A stretch of 64,000 bases of DNA from Cognaticolwellia beringensis. GTDB lineage: Bacteria > Pseudomonadota > Gammaproteobacteria > Enterobacterales > Alteromonadaceae. The notes beneath the pieces are model-generated. The model searched no databases. It had not been told where the DNA came from and was given only the letters and a program-made list of their open reading frames with translations. Both the position numbers and the translations under genes were made by a program. Location: the NCBI RefSeq assembly GCF_002076895.1, contig NZ_CP020465.1, positions 2,666,001-2,730,000 of the forward strand. Reading direction: 5' to 3'. Below are positions 57,101-64,000 of this stretch, one piece after another. Positions within the stretch are counted from its first letter, which is position 1, and each line of letters opens with the position of its first letter.

Positions 57101-57952
57101 GGCTTGTAGGCAAAGCGCTTTAAGTTTTGGCACAATTTCAGCCATCACGCGTGCTTGGTGAGTAAACTCATAACGCGGGTGAATAGCGGAAAGCTTTACC
57201 GAAATACCCGGCACGCGGCGTGGGTCGTTTTTACCTGAAGCTTGAGCAACCTTACCAATGGTTTCTATCGCATCTTGATACGCTTTTAAATAACGCTCAG
57301 CGTCGTCCATAGTGCGAGCACCTTCACCAAGCATGTCGTAAGAATAAACATAACCTTTTTGCTCTTTATCCGCTGCACGCTCCGTGGCTGCGACAATGGT
57401 TTCGCCCATGACAAACTGCTTGCCCATAATTTTCATGGCATAGTTCATGGATTTACGAATAACCGGCTCGCCTAAACGACCGATAGTTTTTTTCAATAAA
57501 CCAAAGCTGTCTTGTTTGCGTTTATCGGCATAATTCACCATCGCGCCGGTAATTAACAAGCCCCACGATGAAGCATTAACAAATAGTGATTCACTGCTGC
57601 CTAAATGCGTGCTCCACTGGCCTTGTGAAATTTTGTCACGAATGAGGGCGTCTTGGGTATGTTTGTCGGGGACACGAAGTAAAGCTTCGGCCAAACACAT
57701 CAAGACCACACCTTCTTCACTTGAGAGTGAATATTCGTTTAACAAGGCATCTATCGCACCGTTACCTGACTGGTCATTGCGAATTTTTAACACCATTTTA
57801 CGCGCTCTTTCCCAAGCACGGCTTCGGGCGCTGACGTTCACTTCAGCAAGGGGTAAAATATGATCTACCGCTGTATTCTCATCAATACGGTAAAATTCAC
57901 GAATTTTTTGACGAGTTGGGCAATCTGAGATAAACGAACCATTAAAAAGCAT
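54116..57952 (-). CDS. putA: Bifunctional proline dehydrogenase / L-glutamate-semialdehyde dehydrogenase
   Basis: The 1278-residue protein has a helical N-terminal part, an FAD-binding PRODH barrel (about residues 180-480: RLVKGAYWDTEIK, RIYAPVG) and an ALDH domain (about 570-1020) with FTGSTETG, ETGGQNCMIV and the nucleophile in GQRCSAL (C824). A C-terminal extension of about 230 residues follows. It oxidises proline to glutamate. There is no ribbon-helix-helix domain at the N-terminus, so unlike E. coli PutA it cannot repress its own gene; it matches the type with a C-terminal domain only. A GAGGA ribosome site supports the start. A 16-bp palindrome covers the ATG. Confidence 0.95.
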   Translation of the reverse strand: MLFNGSFISDCPTRQKIREFYRIDENTAVDHILPLAEVNVSARSRAWERARKMVLKIRNDQSGNGAIDALLNEYSLSSEEGVVLMCLAEALLRVPDKHTQDALIRDKISQGQWSTHLGSSESLFVNASSWGLLITGAMVNYADKRKQDSFGLLKKTIGRLGEPVIRKSMNYAMKIMGKQFVMGETIVAATERAADKEQKGYVYSYDMLGEGARTMDDAERYLKAYQDAIETIGKVAQASGKNDPRRVPGISVKLSAIHPRYEFTHQARVMAEIVPKLKALCLQAKSYNIGLTVDAEESERLDISLDIIEAVFSDDDLAGWDGFGIALQAYQKRAIFVVDWLRELTLRVNRKMMVRLVKGAYWDTEIKNAQKDGLKHFPVFTRKSSTDVSYHACANKLLEYRDSIYPQFATHNAYTAATIVELAGDDKEGFEFQCLHGMGDSLYDQIVSLESIQCRIYAPVGHHEDLLAYLVRRLLENGANSSFVNAIVDESQPVESLLEDPVEKTQRLKDKYNNQIIKPIALYHDAKGLGRDNSKGLDLTDINVITPLKSSLDSWFEANELKRNDLPSGAVAVMNPANHKEIIGFHHHHSKDDMLAMIETAQTAFTSWSQTPVAERAALLCRVADILERHTDELIALCIKEAGKIAQDGIDEVREAVDFCRYYAQQAVDVAADERLEARGVVLCISPWNFPLAIFLGQVAAAIATGNTVLAKPAEQTSLIALRTIELMMSVGLPEGVVQAVIARGSEVGKVIIPDARIQTVMFTGSTETGTIISQTLADRGGDQVPFIAETGGQNCMIVDSTALPEQVVDDVISSGFQSAGQRCSALRVLFLQEDIADDVITMLKGALAELHVGNPEYLSTDIGPVIDQKALDALNAHSDYMENNGKLLYQCAIGDEITNNVAANEHFFFAPRLYEIDDISVLKKEVFGPCVHVVRFKGSEIEAVIDRINGTGFGLTMGIHTRIEHRAFELAKLSRAGNVYINRNMIGAIVGVQPFGGRGLSGTGPKAGGPNYLTRLVIEKATPDAEQFNLLPSQVEALDGDAKSDAESILFMDKANAAEKTWRLTELNTRISCVRQLLAKIAHVDIVDDLADDLNRTLKSARSQLIDIEKRMKKPKFLPGPTGESNILYLENRGNIICFADKNVSFHFWVLSIVTALATGNTVISVVSDLYYDEAIAFRDKFLSTGADAGVFQVARLRHLSTMLSHSALSGVVVDSNCDRKHYISEKLAERQGAILPVISSEYFDNLIQRLLTEKTVSIDTTASGGNTSLMTLVEED

Positions 57953-58505
57953 ATGCTTTTCCTCAAAATGACTAACGAATAGCTTGGTAAACGTTAGCGA
58001 TAGTTACAATAGAAATAATTCGTGCATTCTAATGAAAACTTAACCGTATGTGCTAGTTAAATTTTAGTTTTAAGCCATTTTAAATAGCGCTAAAATACCT
58101 TATTGCCCTATAATATATTTCAGGTTAAATGCTTACAATCAACAAGTGACTACTATGTACTTATAAAGTAATTGTTTTTTATAGAGTTTATATAAAATTT
58201 TTTATAAATGCTGTTTACTCCAGATACTTGTCTTAAAATCCCTAAATCAAGTCTTAAGTTGGCCCGTTTTATAATGCGATTAACTTAAGTTAAATAGGCC
58301 GAAATTTTTAGTATTTTAAATGCGGGCGATACTTTAAATAATTAAGGTGTTGGTATAGTGATGCTTGGTGGTCAAATATCTATTGTGTTACAATCATCGC
58401 TTACGCTTTCTCACTGTCACCTTGTTGGTTTTGTTTGTTAACTATTAAGTTTTATTGTTTAAATAATTAATAAGTTAAGCTAAATGCAACGTCACTTAAA
58501 ATATC
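57953..58505. other. Divergent control region between putA and iadA
   Basis: 553 A/T-rich bp without any gene. Visible items are a 14-bp palindrome TTAACTTAAGTTAA at 58280-58293, a direct repeat of GTCTTAA about 20 bp apart near 58230-58256, and a TATAAT-like box near 58270. These could be promoter or regulator sites for putA or the cyanophycin genes; no regulator can be assigned. Confidence 0.4.
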
Positions 58506-59693
58506 ATGAAAAATAGCCACCCCATGCTCACATTATTACGTAATGTAAATATTTACGCCCCTACGCCCCTAGGCATTAAAGATGTTCTGATTGCAGGCAA
58601 TAAAATTGCAGCCATTTATGATCATGGAAAAGGGCAGCTAGATATTCCTAAACAGTGGCACGTTAATGTTATTAATTTTGATGGTGCGACGTTAACGCCA
58701 GGCTTTATTGATAGTCATGCCCACATAACTGGTGGTGGGGGTGAGGCAGGTTTTGCCACGCAAGTGCCACCTGTTGGCCTAACTGAATTTACCCATGCGG
58801 GTGTCACTACTGTTGTTGGCTTGCTCGGTACTGATGATACGACGCGTAGTACTGAAAATTTATTAAGTCGAGTTTATGGTCTACGTGAAGAAGGCTTATC
58901 GGCTTATTGCTGGACGGGAGGATATCACTATCCTTTAACCACGATAACGGGCAGTGCTAAGTCAGATATCGTTTTCCTTGAACCGGTTATTGGTATTGGT
59001 GAATTTGCTATTAGCGATCACCGCTCTAGCCAACCAACATTTGAAGAAGTGATCCGTCTTGCCAGTGAAACCCATGTCGCAGGTTTGATCACGGGAAAAG
59101 CCGGTATTATTCACTTTCATTTAGGTGATGGTGAAAAACGTTTAGCCTTAATTGAACAAGCGATTAGAGATACAGAGCTGCCAGCGCGGGTGTTTAATCC
59201 AACTCATGTTAATCGCAACAAAGCTTTGTTTGAAGATAGTTGCAAGCTATTAACTCAAGGCTGTCATATCGATTTAACTGCATTTCCTACTGGCACAGCT
59301 CAACCTGGTTGGGAAGCTTGCGATGCCATTGAAATGGCAATTGAAAGACAATTACCCTTAGAACAAATAACCCTTAGCTCGGATGGTGGAGGTTGCTTGC
59401 CTTGTTTTGACCCACAAGGTGAATTACTGCATATGGATTTTGGTCGAGCGAGTACGCTAGGAGAAACCTTAGTGGAAACTTTAAAGAAAGGTTTACCACT
59501 GGAGCAAGTTCTCCCTATGTTAACGAGCAATGTTGCTAATATTTTACGCTTTAAAAGCAAAGGGCAAGTTGCCGTTGGTTTTGACGCAGATTTATTGGTG
59601 CTGAATGAAAAATATGAGATTACTGATGTGATGGCGCAAGGTGTATGGCACAAGCAAAACAATCAGACAATTATCAAAGGTACATTTGAATAG
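58506..59693 (+). CDS. iadA: Isoaspartyl dipeptidase (glutamate-type active site)
   Basis: The 395-residue amidohydrolase has metal ligands in FIDSHAHITGGGGEAGF (H71, H73), THVNRNKALFE, and the catalytic aspartate in LSSDGGGCLPCF. It hydrolyses beta-aspartyl dipeptides. Where E. coli IadA has a carboxylated lysine (K162, GVKCAISDHRS), this protein has glutamate, GEFAISDHRS, at residue 166, as reported to my memory for the Colwellia psychrerythraea enzyme. It is eight bases upstream of cphB, so its natural substrate is likely beta-Asp-Arg released from cyanophycin. Confidence 0.94.
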   Translation: MKNSHPMLTLLRNVNIYAPTPLGIKDVLIAGNKIAAIYDHGKGQLDIPKQWHVNVINFDGATLTPGFIDSHAHITGGGGEAGFATQVPPVGLTEFTHAGVTTVVGLLGTDDTTRSTENLLSRVYGLREEGLSAYCWTGGYHYPLTTITGSAKSDIVFLEPVIGIGEFAISDHRSSQPTFEEVIRLASETHVAGLITGKAGIIHFHLGDGEKRLALIEQAIRDTELPARVFNPTHVNRNKALFEDSCKLLTQGCHIDLTAFPTGTAQPGWEACDAIEMAIERQLPLEQITLSSDGGGCLPCFDPQGELLHMDFGRASTLGETLVETLKKGLPLEQVLPMLTSNVANILRFKSKGQVAVGFDADLLVLNEKYEITDVMAQGVWHKQNNQTIIKGTFE

Positions 59694-59701
59694 AGGTAAA
59701 T

Positions 59702-60526
59702 ATGTGTCCAGCTAAAACAATTGATGGTCAACAACGGGGATTTGTAATTCCTATCGGGGGGGCAGAAGAGCGCGTTAAGGATCCTATAATTCTACAACGT
59801 TTTGTTGAGCTTTGTGGTGGAGAAGATGCATATATTGTTATTATTCCAACGGCTTCACAACTTGAAGAAACAGGGCCGAATTACGAAGATGTTTTTCATG
59901 AACTAGGCGTGCAAAAGGCAATTTCTTTGCCGATTAATGATCGTGAAGAAGCCAATAGCGATGAATATCTCGCTGAGTTGGATAAAGCTACAGGAATTTT
60001 TATTACCGGTGGCAATCAATTACGCCTGTCTACTATTTTGGGTGGCACTCCTGTCGCGCAAAGTATTCGTAAACGTAATGCAGATGGGGTTCATGTTGCA
60101 GGTACGTCTGCGGGGGCAGCCATTATGCCAGAGCATATGATTGCTGGCGGTCGTACGGGTGCATTACCTAATGAAGAAGGGGTTACTTTTGCTCCGGGCA
60201 TGGGTTTAATTAATAAAGTTATTATTGATCAGCATTTTAGCCAAAGAAATCGCTTAGGGCGTTTACTATCAGCTATTTCCTACAATCCTTTTGCTTCAGG
60301 CTTAGGTATTTGTGAAAATACCGCGGCTTTTATTGGCCCAACAGGCGTTTTAGAAGTGGTTGGTCATGGCAGCATCACAGTAGTAGACCCTGCAGACTTA
60401 TCGCATAGTTCAATGGCAGATGCGAGTAGAGGCGAAGCTATTACTTTAATTGGTCTTAAGTTACATGTACTTGGGCCAGGCGCAACTTACTGTACCAACG
60501 AAAGAATCGCTACACCAGCAAGTTAA
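59702..60526 (+). CDS. cphB: Cyanophycinase
   Basis: The 274-residue S51-family serine peptidase has the nucleophile in GTSAGAAIM (S136), the N-terminal GFVIPIGGAEERV and the loop FITGGNQLRLS. It cuts cyanophycin, a poly-aspartate backbone with arginine side chains, to beta-Asp-Arg dipeptides. It is intracellular type (no signal peptide), so it mobilises the cell's own reserve. AGAGG precedes the ATG. Tight spacing to iadA indicates one transcript; a terminator-like hairpin follows before cphA. Confidence 0.95.
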   Translation: MCPAKTIDGQQRGFVIPIGGAEERVKDPIILQRFVELCGGEDAYIVIIPTASQLEETGPNYEDVFHELGVQKAISLPINDREEANSDEYLAELDKATGIFITGGNQLRLSTILGGTPVAQSIRKRNADGVHVAGTSAGAAIMPEHMIAGGRTGALPNEEGVTFAPGMGLINKVIIDQHFSQRNRLGRLLSAISYNPFASGLGICENTAAFIGPTGVLEVVGHGSITVVDPADLSHSSMADASRGEAITLIGLKLHVLGPGATYCTNERIATPAS

Positions 60527-60536
60527 ACTTTCTTGT

Positions 60537-60570
60537 AAAGCCCTCCTGCCTTTTGGTGGGCTTTCTTATT
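60537..60570 (+). terminator. Terminator downstream of cphB
   Basis: AAAGCCC/GGGCTTT with inner CC/GG and one T-T mismatch, followed by TTCTTATTTT. It separates iadA-cphB from cphA, so cphA may have its own promoter in 60571-60741 or be expressed by read-through. Confidence 0.8.
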
Positions 60571-60741
60571 TTATAACAATAACTTAAAGCATAATTCAAT
60601 ATCCAACCTCTAGTTCAATAAAATATTCCCTCAAGTAGTATGTTCCCTATTCAAACCGTGGTATCTTTTCTAGACCGCGTTTAGCGTATCGGAATAATAA
60701 AGAATAAAAAATTCTCATTTGAGTAATAAAAGGAAATCACG

Positions 60742-63561
60742 ATGAAAATGCTCTCTTCCAACGTTTATGTTGGCCCTAATGTTTACGCTCATTTTCCTGT
60801 GATTCGCCACATTGTAGATATTGGTATTTTGGAAAATTACCCTTCAGTTAAATTGGGTACGGAATTTATTGACGGATTAATCACAAACCTGCCAAGTTTA
60901 GATCAGCACGGTTGCTCTTATGGTGAGCCCGGTGGTTTTATCCGACGTTTAAAAGAAGATGACGGTACTTGGATTGCTCATATATGGGAACACGTTACGC
61001 TCGAATTGCAATGCGTAGCCGGTACAGAAGTTACTTTTGGTAAGACGCGTACCACCGGTACTACTGGTGAATACAATATGGTATTCCAGTATAAACAACG
61101 AGATGTAGGCCTTGAAGCCGCCATTTTAGCACGAAAACTCCTTATTTCATTAATGCCTGAAAACATTAAAGCCCAGTTACAAACTACTCTTGAAGACGAT
61201 TTTGACTTTCAGCAAGAGATGGCTGATTTTATTCGCTTTGCACAACGCAAAGCTTTTGGACCTAGTACACAATCACTGGTTGATGCCGCAGAAAAACGAG
61301 ATATTCCTTGGTTACGATTAAACGAATACAGTTTGGTGCAATTTGGCCATGGTAAATATCAGCAGCGTATTCAAGCGACTATTACCAGTGAAACTAAACA
61401 CATTGCGGTAGAGATTTCTTGTGATAAAGAAGATACCCATAATTTATTAAATGATCTTGGATTACCTGTGCCTCAGCAACGTATGGCGTACTCTGATGTA
61501 CAAGCCGTGAGAATGGCAAAAAGTATTGGTTATCCAGTGGTGTTAAAACCGTTAAATGCCAATCATGGTCGTGGCGTGTCTATTGATTTAACGACCGAAG
61601 AACAAGTGATTACCGCGTTTGCTTTTGCCCGTGAACATGGCACAAGCCGAGCCGTTTTAGTTGAATCGTTTTTAACCGGTTTAGATCACCGAATGTTAGT
61701 GGTTAATGGTGAATTAGTGGCGGTAGCTAAGCGTGTACCTGGTCATGTTATTGGTGACGGCGTTAATACTATTAGTCAATTGGTGGATATTATTAATGAA
61801 GACCCACGCCGAGGTGTTGGTCATGAAAAAGTACTAACGCAATTAGAATTAGATACTCAAGCGCTGCGTTTGCTTCAAGAAGCCGACTTTACAGAAGCTA
61901 CGGTATTACCTAAAGACGAAATTTTCTACTTACGTTCAACCGCAAACTTATCAACCGGCGGTACGGCGATTGATATGACCGACGTAGTGCATCCAGATAA
62001 TAAAACGATGGCTGAGCGCGCGGTACAAGCTGTTGGTTTAGATGTTGGTGGGGTTGATTTTTTAACCGCTGATATCACACAATCTTACAAAGATATTGGT
62101 GGCGGTATTGTTGAAGTAAATGCTGCACCTGGTTTTAGAATGCACGTCGCTCCAAGCGAAGGCAAGCCAAGAGATGTTGCCGGAAAAGTGATTGATATGC
62201 TATTTCCGCCTGCCTTACCAACGCGGATCCCTATTGCAGGCATTACGGGGACAAATGGTAAAACGACGACCTCTAGAATGTTATCGCATATTTTAAAAAA
62301 TGCTGGACATGTGGTAGGTATGACCTCAACCGATGGCGTTTATGTCGATGGTCAGTTATCCGTGAAAGGTGATATGACAGGCCCAGTTTCATCACAAATT
62401 GTTTTACGTGATCCTGCGGTTGATATTGCGGTATTAGAAACTGCGCGTGGTGGTATTGCCCGTTCAGGTTTAGGCTATTTAGAAAGTGATGTCGCCGCTT
62501 GTATTAACGTCCAAGAAGATCATTTAGGGCTCAGAGGCATAGACACTCTAGAGCAACTCGCTGAAGTTAAACGTATTGTTGTCGAAGTGGCTAAAGACAG
62601 TGTTGTGCTCAATGCCGACGACCCACACTGTTTAAAAATGGCTGACCATACCAAAGCGAAACATATTTGTTATGTCACTATGAACACCGGCCATAGTTTA
62701 GTGCGCGAGCATATTCGCGCGGGTGGTCGAGCCGTGGTCTTAGAAAAAGGTATCAACGGTGACATGATCACCATTTTTGATAACGGCACCCATATTCCAC
62801 TACTTTGGACGCATTTAATTCCGGCAACCTTGGAAGGTAAAGCGCTTCATAATGTGCAAAACGCTATGTTTGCAGCCGGCTTAGCTTATTGTTTAGGTAA
62901 ACCACTAGAGTCTATACAGCAAGGGTTAAGAACTTTTACCACCACTTTTTATCAAGCACCGGGCAGAATGAACGTGTTTGATGAGCATAATTTTAGAGTG
63001 ATACTTGATTACGCCCATAACGCAGATGGTGTGCGTTGTATGAGCGAATTAGCCAGCAAGTTAGAAGTTAAAGGTAAGCGTATTACCGTGTTAGCAGGCC
63101 CAGGTGATCGTCGTAATGAAGATATCGTCAATATTGCGAAAGCTGCCGCCGGACATTTTGATATTTACATCTGTAAAGCTGATGATAATCGTCGAGGTCG
63201 TGCAGTAGATGAAGTACCAGAAATGCTAGCAGCGGCGTTAAAAGCTGAGGGGATTAAAGCGTCGCAAATATATTGTATTTCAGATGAAGTAGAGGCTATC
63301 AATAAAGGTCTTGAACTAGCCAACACTGATGACTTATTAATGGTCTTTGGTGATGCGATAACACGTTGTTGGAAGCAAATTATCAACTTTAATGGTATTG
63401 GTGAGTCTGACTCCAAGGCAGAAAAGTCTCCACGCCAAACCGTTGTTTCTATGCTAGAGACTACTGAGCCAGATACTTTTGTATTGGAAACAGGCATGAG
63501 AATTGTTACCGATGAACGTGGTGTTCGTTTGGTCTCTGAACATGATGAAGAAAGTGACTAA
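60742..63561 (+). CDS. cphA: Cyanophycin synthetase
   Basis: The 939-residue enzyme polymerises aspartate and arginine into cyanophycin with ATP. An N-terminal domain (about 1-160) with SYGEPGGFIRRL and WIAHIWEHVTLELQ is followed by an ATP-grasp domain (about 215-480; YPVVLKPLNANHGRGVSI, EVNAAPGFRMH), which adds Asp. A Mur-ligase-like domain (about 490 to 900) with P-loop GITGTNGKTTTSRM (from G500, K507) adds Arg. The C-terminus extends about 60 residues beyond the usual end with an acidic tail. It follows cphB by 215 bp and is the core of the cluster. Confidence 0.97.
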   Translation: MKMLSSNVYVGPNVYAHFPVIRHIVDIGILENYPSVKLGTEFIDGLITNLPSLDQHGCSYGEPGGFIRRLKEDDGTWIAHIWEHVTLELQCVAGTEVTFGKTRTTGTTGEYNMVFQYKQRDVGLEAAILARKLLISLMPENIKAQLQTTLEDDFDFQQEMADFIRFAQRKAFGPSTQSLVDAAEKRDIPWLRLNEYSLVQFGHGKYQQRIQATITSETKHIAVEISCDKEDTHNLLNDLGLPVPQQRMAYSDVQAVRMAKSIGYPVVLKPLNANHGRGVSIDLTTEEQVITAFAFAREHGTSRAVLVESFLTGLDHRMLVVNGELVAVAKRVPGHVIGDGVNTISQLVDIINEDPRRGVGHEKVLTQLELDTQALRLLQEADFTEATVLPKDEIFYLRSTANLSTGGTAIDMTDVVHPDNKTMAERAVQAVGLDVGGVDFLTADITQSYKDIGGGIVEVNAAPGFRMHVAPSEGKPRDVAGKVIDMLFPPALPTRIPIAGITGTNGKTTTSRMLSHILKNAGHVVGMTSTDGVYVDGQLSVKGDMTGPVSSQIVLRDPAVDIAVLETARGGIARSGLGYLESDVAACINVQEDHLGLRGIDTLEQLAEVKRIVVEVAKDSVVLNADDPHCLKMADHTKAKHICYVTMNTGHSLVREHIRAGGRAVVLEKGINGDMITIFDNGTHIPLLWTHLIPATLEGKALHNVQNAMFAAGLAYCLGKPLESIQQGLRTFTTTFYQAPGRMNVFDEHNFRVILDYAHNADGVRCMSELASKLEVKGKRITVLAGPGDRRNEDIVNIAKAAAGHFDIYICKADDNRRGRAVDEVPEMLAAALKAEGIKASQIYCISDEVEAINKGLELANTDDLLMVFGDAITRCWKQIINFNGIGESDSKAEKSPRQTVVSMLETTEPDTFVLETGMRIVTDERGVRLVSEHDEESD

Positions 63562-63630
63562 ACTCAACTGAAAAGGGTTAACACTTTGGGATTTTGAAGC
63601 AAACTATGATCAAGTTGCTGCTTTTTATCG

Positions 63631-63673
63631 GGCTATGTTTAATTAGGCTATATTTAATTCGGCTATTTTCATC
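63631..63673. repeat. Short 15-bp tandem repeat, about 2.7 copies
   Basis: GGCTATGTTTAATTA, GGCTATATTTAATTC and a third partial copy GGCTATTTT follow one another between cphA and the last gene. No function is evident. Confidence 0.6.
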
Positions 63674-63774
63674 AAGGCCAATGCTTTAAATATAGTGTTC
63701 AATAAAAATCTGCAGCTTGGGCATCTTGCGCTGAAAGGTCCCCAAACTCACATCTTGAAGTTGTTTGGGTATAT

Positions 63775-64000
63775 ATGAATAGAGAAAATATAACACTGAG
63801 CTTAGATGATAATCGTCGGCTGACCGGTAAAAATTTACTATCAGATCAGCCTGGCGCCATTATTGATGCCTTTGTCTGTGGTATTGATAAACTTATCGTG
63901 GTAAATATCTGGTCGGTTTACGCGAATCGCTTACTAAAAGCGGTAAATTGGCCAAACGAAAAATTATACTCTCGTATTTTCGAAGACGGCATTACTATTG
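63775..64000 (+). CDS. Partial gene downstream of cphA, possibly Mur-ligase-like
   Basis: From the ATG at 63775 the frame stays open to the right edge, giving 75 residues: MNRENITLSLDDNRRLTGKN, then a segment with LLSDQPGAIIDAF and a further part containing NWPNEKLYSRIFEDG. The DxRRLTGxNLL...PGA pattern resembles the start of Mur-ligase-like proteins encoded next to cyanophycin synthetases in other proteobacteria, recalled from memory and not proven by the fragment. There is no clear Shine-Dalgarno. The gap after cphA (63562-63774) contains a 15-bp A/T-rich repeat (63631-63673) but no other gene. An in-frame stop at 63703 bounds the start. Confidence 0.45.
   Translation, partial: MNRENITLSLDDNRRLTGKNLLSDQPGAIIDAFVCGIDKLIVVNIWSVYANRLLKAVNWPNEKLYSRIFEDGITI

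Overview
The window reads as chromosomal DNA of a marine gammaproteobacterium in the order Alteromonadales, most likely Colwellia or a close relative such as Thalassotalea. This is inferred from A+T-rich coding sequence, an enterobacterial-like order of housekeeping genes, PanP in place of PanD, a glutamate-type IadA whose active-site Glu falls at the same residue number as in the Colwellia psychrerythraea enzyme (from memory), many secreted peptidases, and family members typical of marine gammaproteobacteria. No tRNA, CRISPR array, prophage or transposase gene was found.

Region 1 (1-10.1 kb) holds a left-truncated cis/trans fatty acid isomerase, an FAH-family hydratase-like enzyme, an AEC permease, small secreted or cytosolic proteins, the divergent epmB/efp pair (EF-P and its lysylation aminomutase), and a lipoprotein-type dipeptidyl-peptidase IV.

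Region 2 (10.3-39 kb) follows the E. coli order yadG-yadH-[panD]-panC-panB-folK-pcnB-gluQ-dksA-sfsA-thpR-hrpB-mrcB, with two differences. The PLP enzyme PanP sits where PanD would be. Accessory genes are interleaved: pepB, a small membrane protein, an S10 carboxypeptidase, a PAS-PAS-GGDEF-EAL protein, a TonB-dependent receptor, a SEC-C protein and an atypical miaA that is not in the usual mutL-hfq setting.

Region 3 (39.3-46.3 kb) has a 99-bp tandem repeat array, the envelope operon lpoA-yraN-diaA-dolP divergent from rsmI, a GST, the RNase P RNA gene, and a 162-bp MITE-like element with 20-bp terminal inverted repeats.

Region 4 (46.3-54 kb) is accessory: an orphan ATP-grasp protein, a large secreted S8 peptidase with a PA insert, a DUF5610 protein, an XRE-type regulator with an internal duplication and an upstream inverted repeat that looks like its operator, a GNAT acetyltransferase and a TIGR03643 protein.

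Region 5 (54-64 kb) handles amino-acid and nitrogen storage. putA (proline to glutamate) is divergent from iadA-cphB-cphA, which together can make cyanophycin (CphA), cut it to beta-Asp-Arg (CphB) and split that dipeptide (IadA). A further gene, cut by the window edge, starts downstream of cphA and may be a Mur-ligase-like partner. This cluster is the most interesting part of the window.

Several starts were moved to ATG codons with better ribosome binding sites, as explained in the entries.
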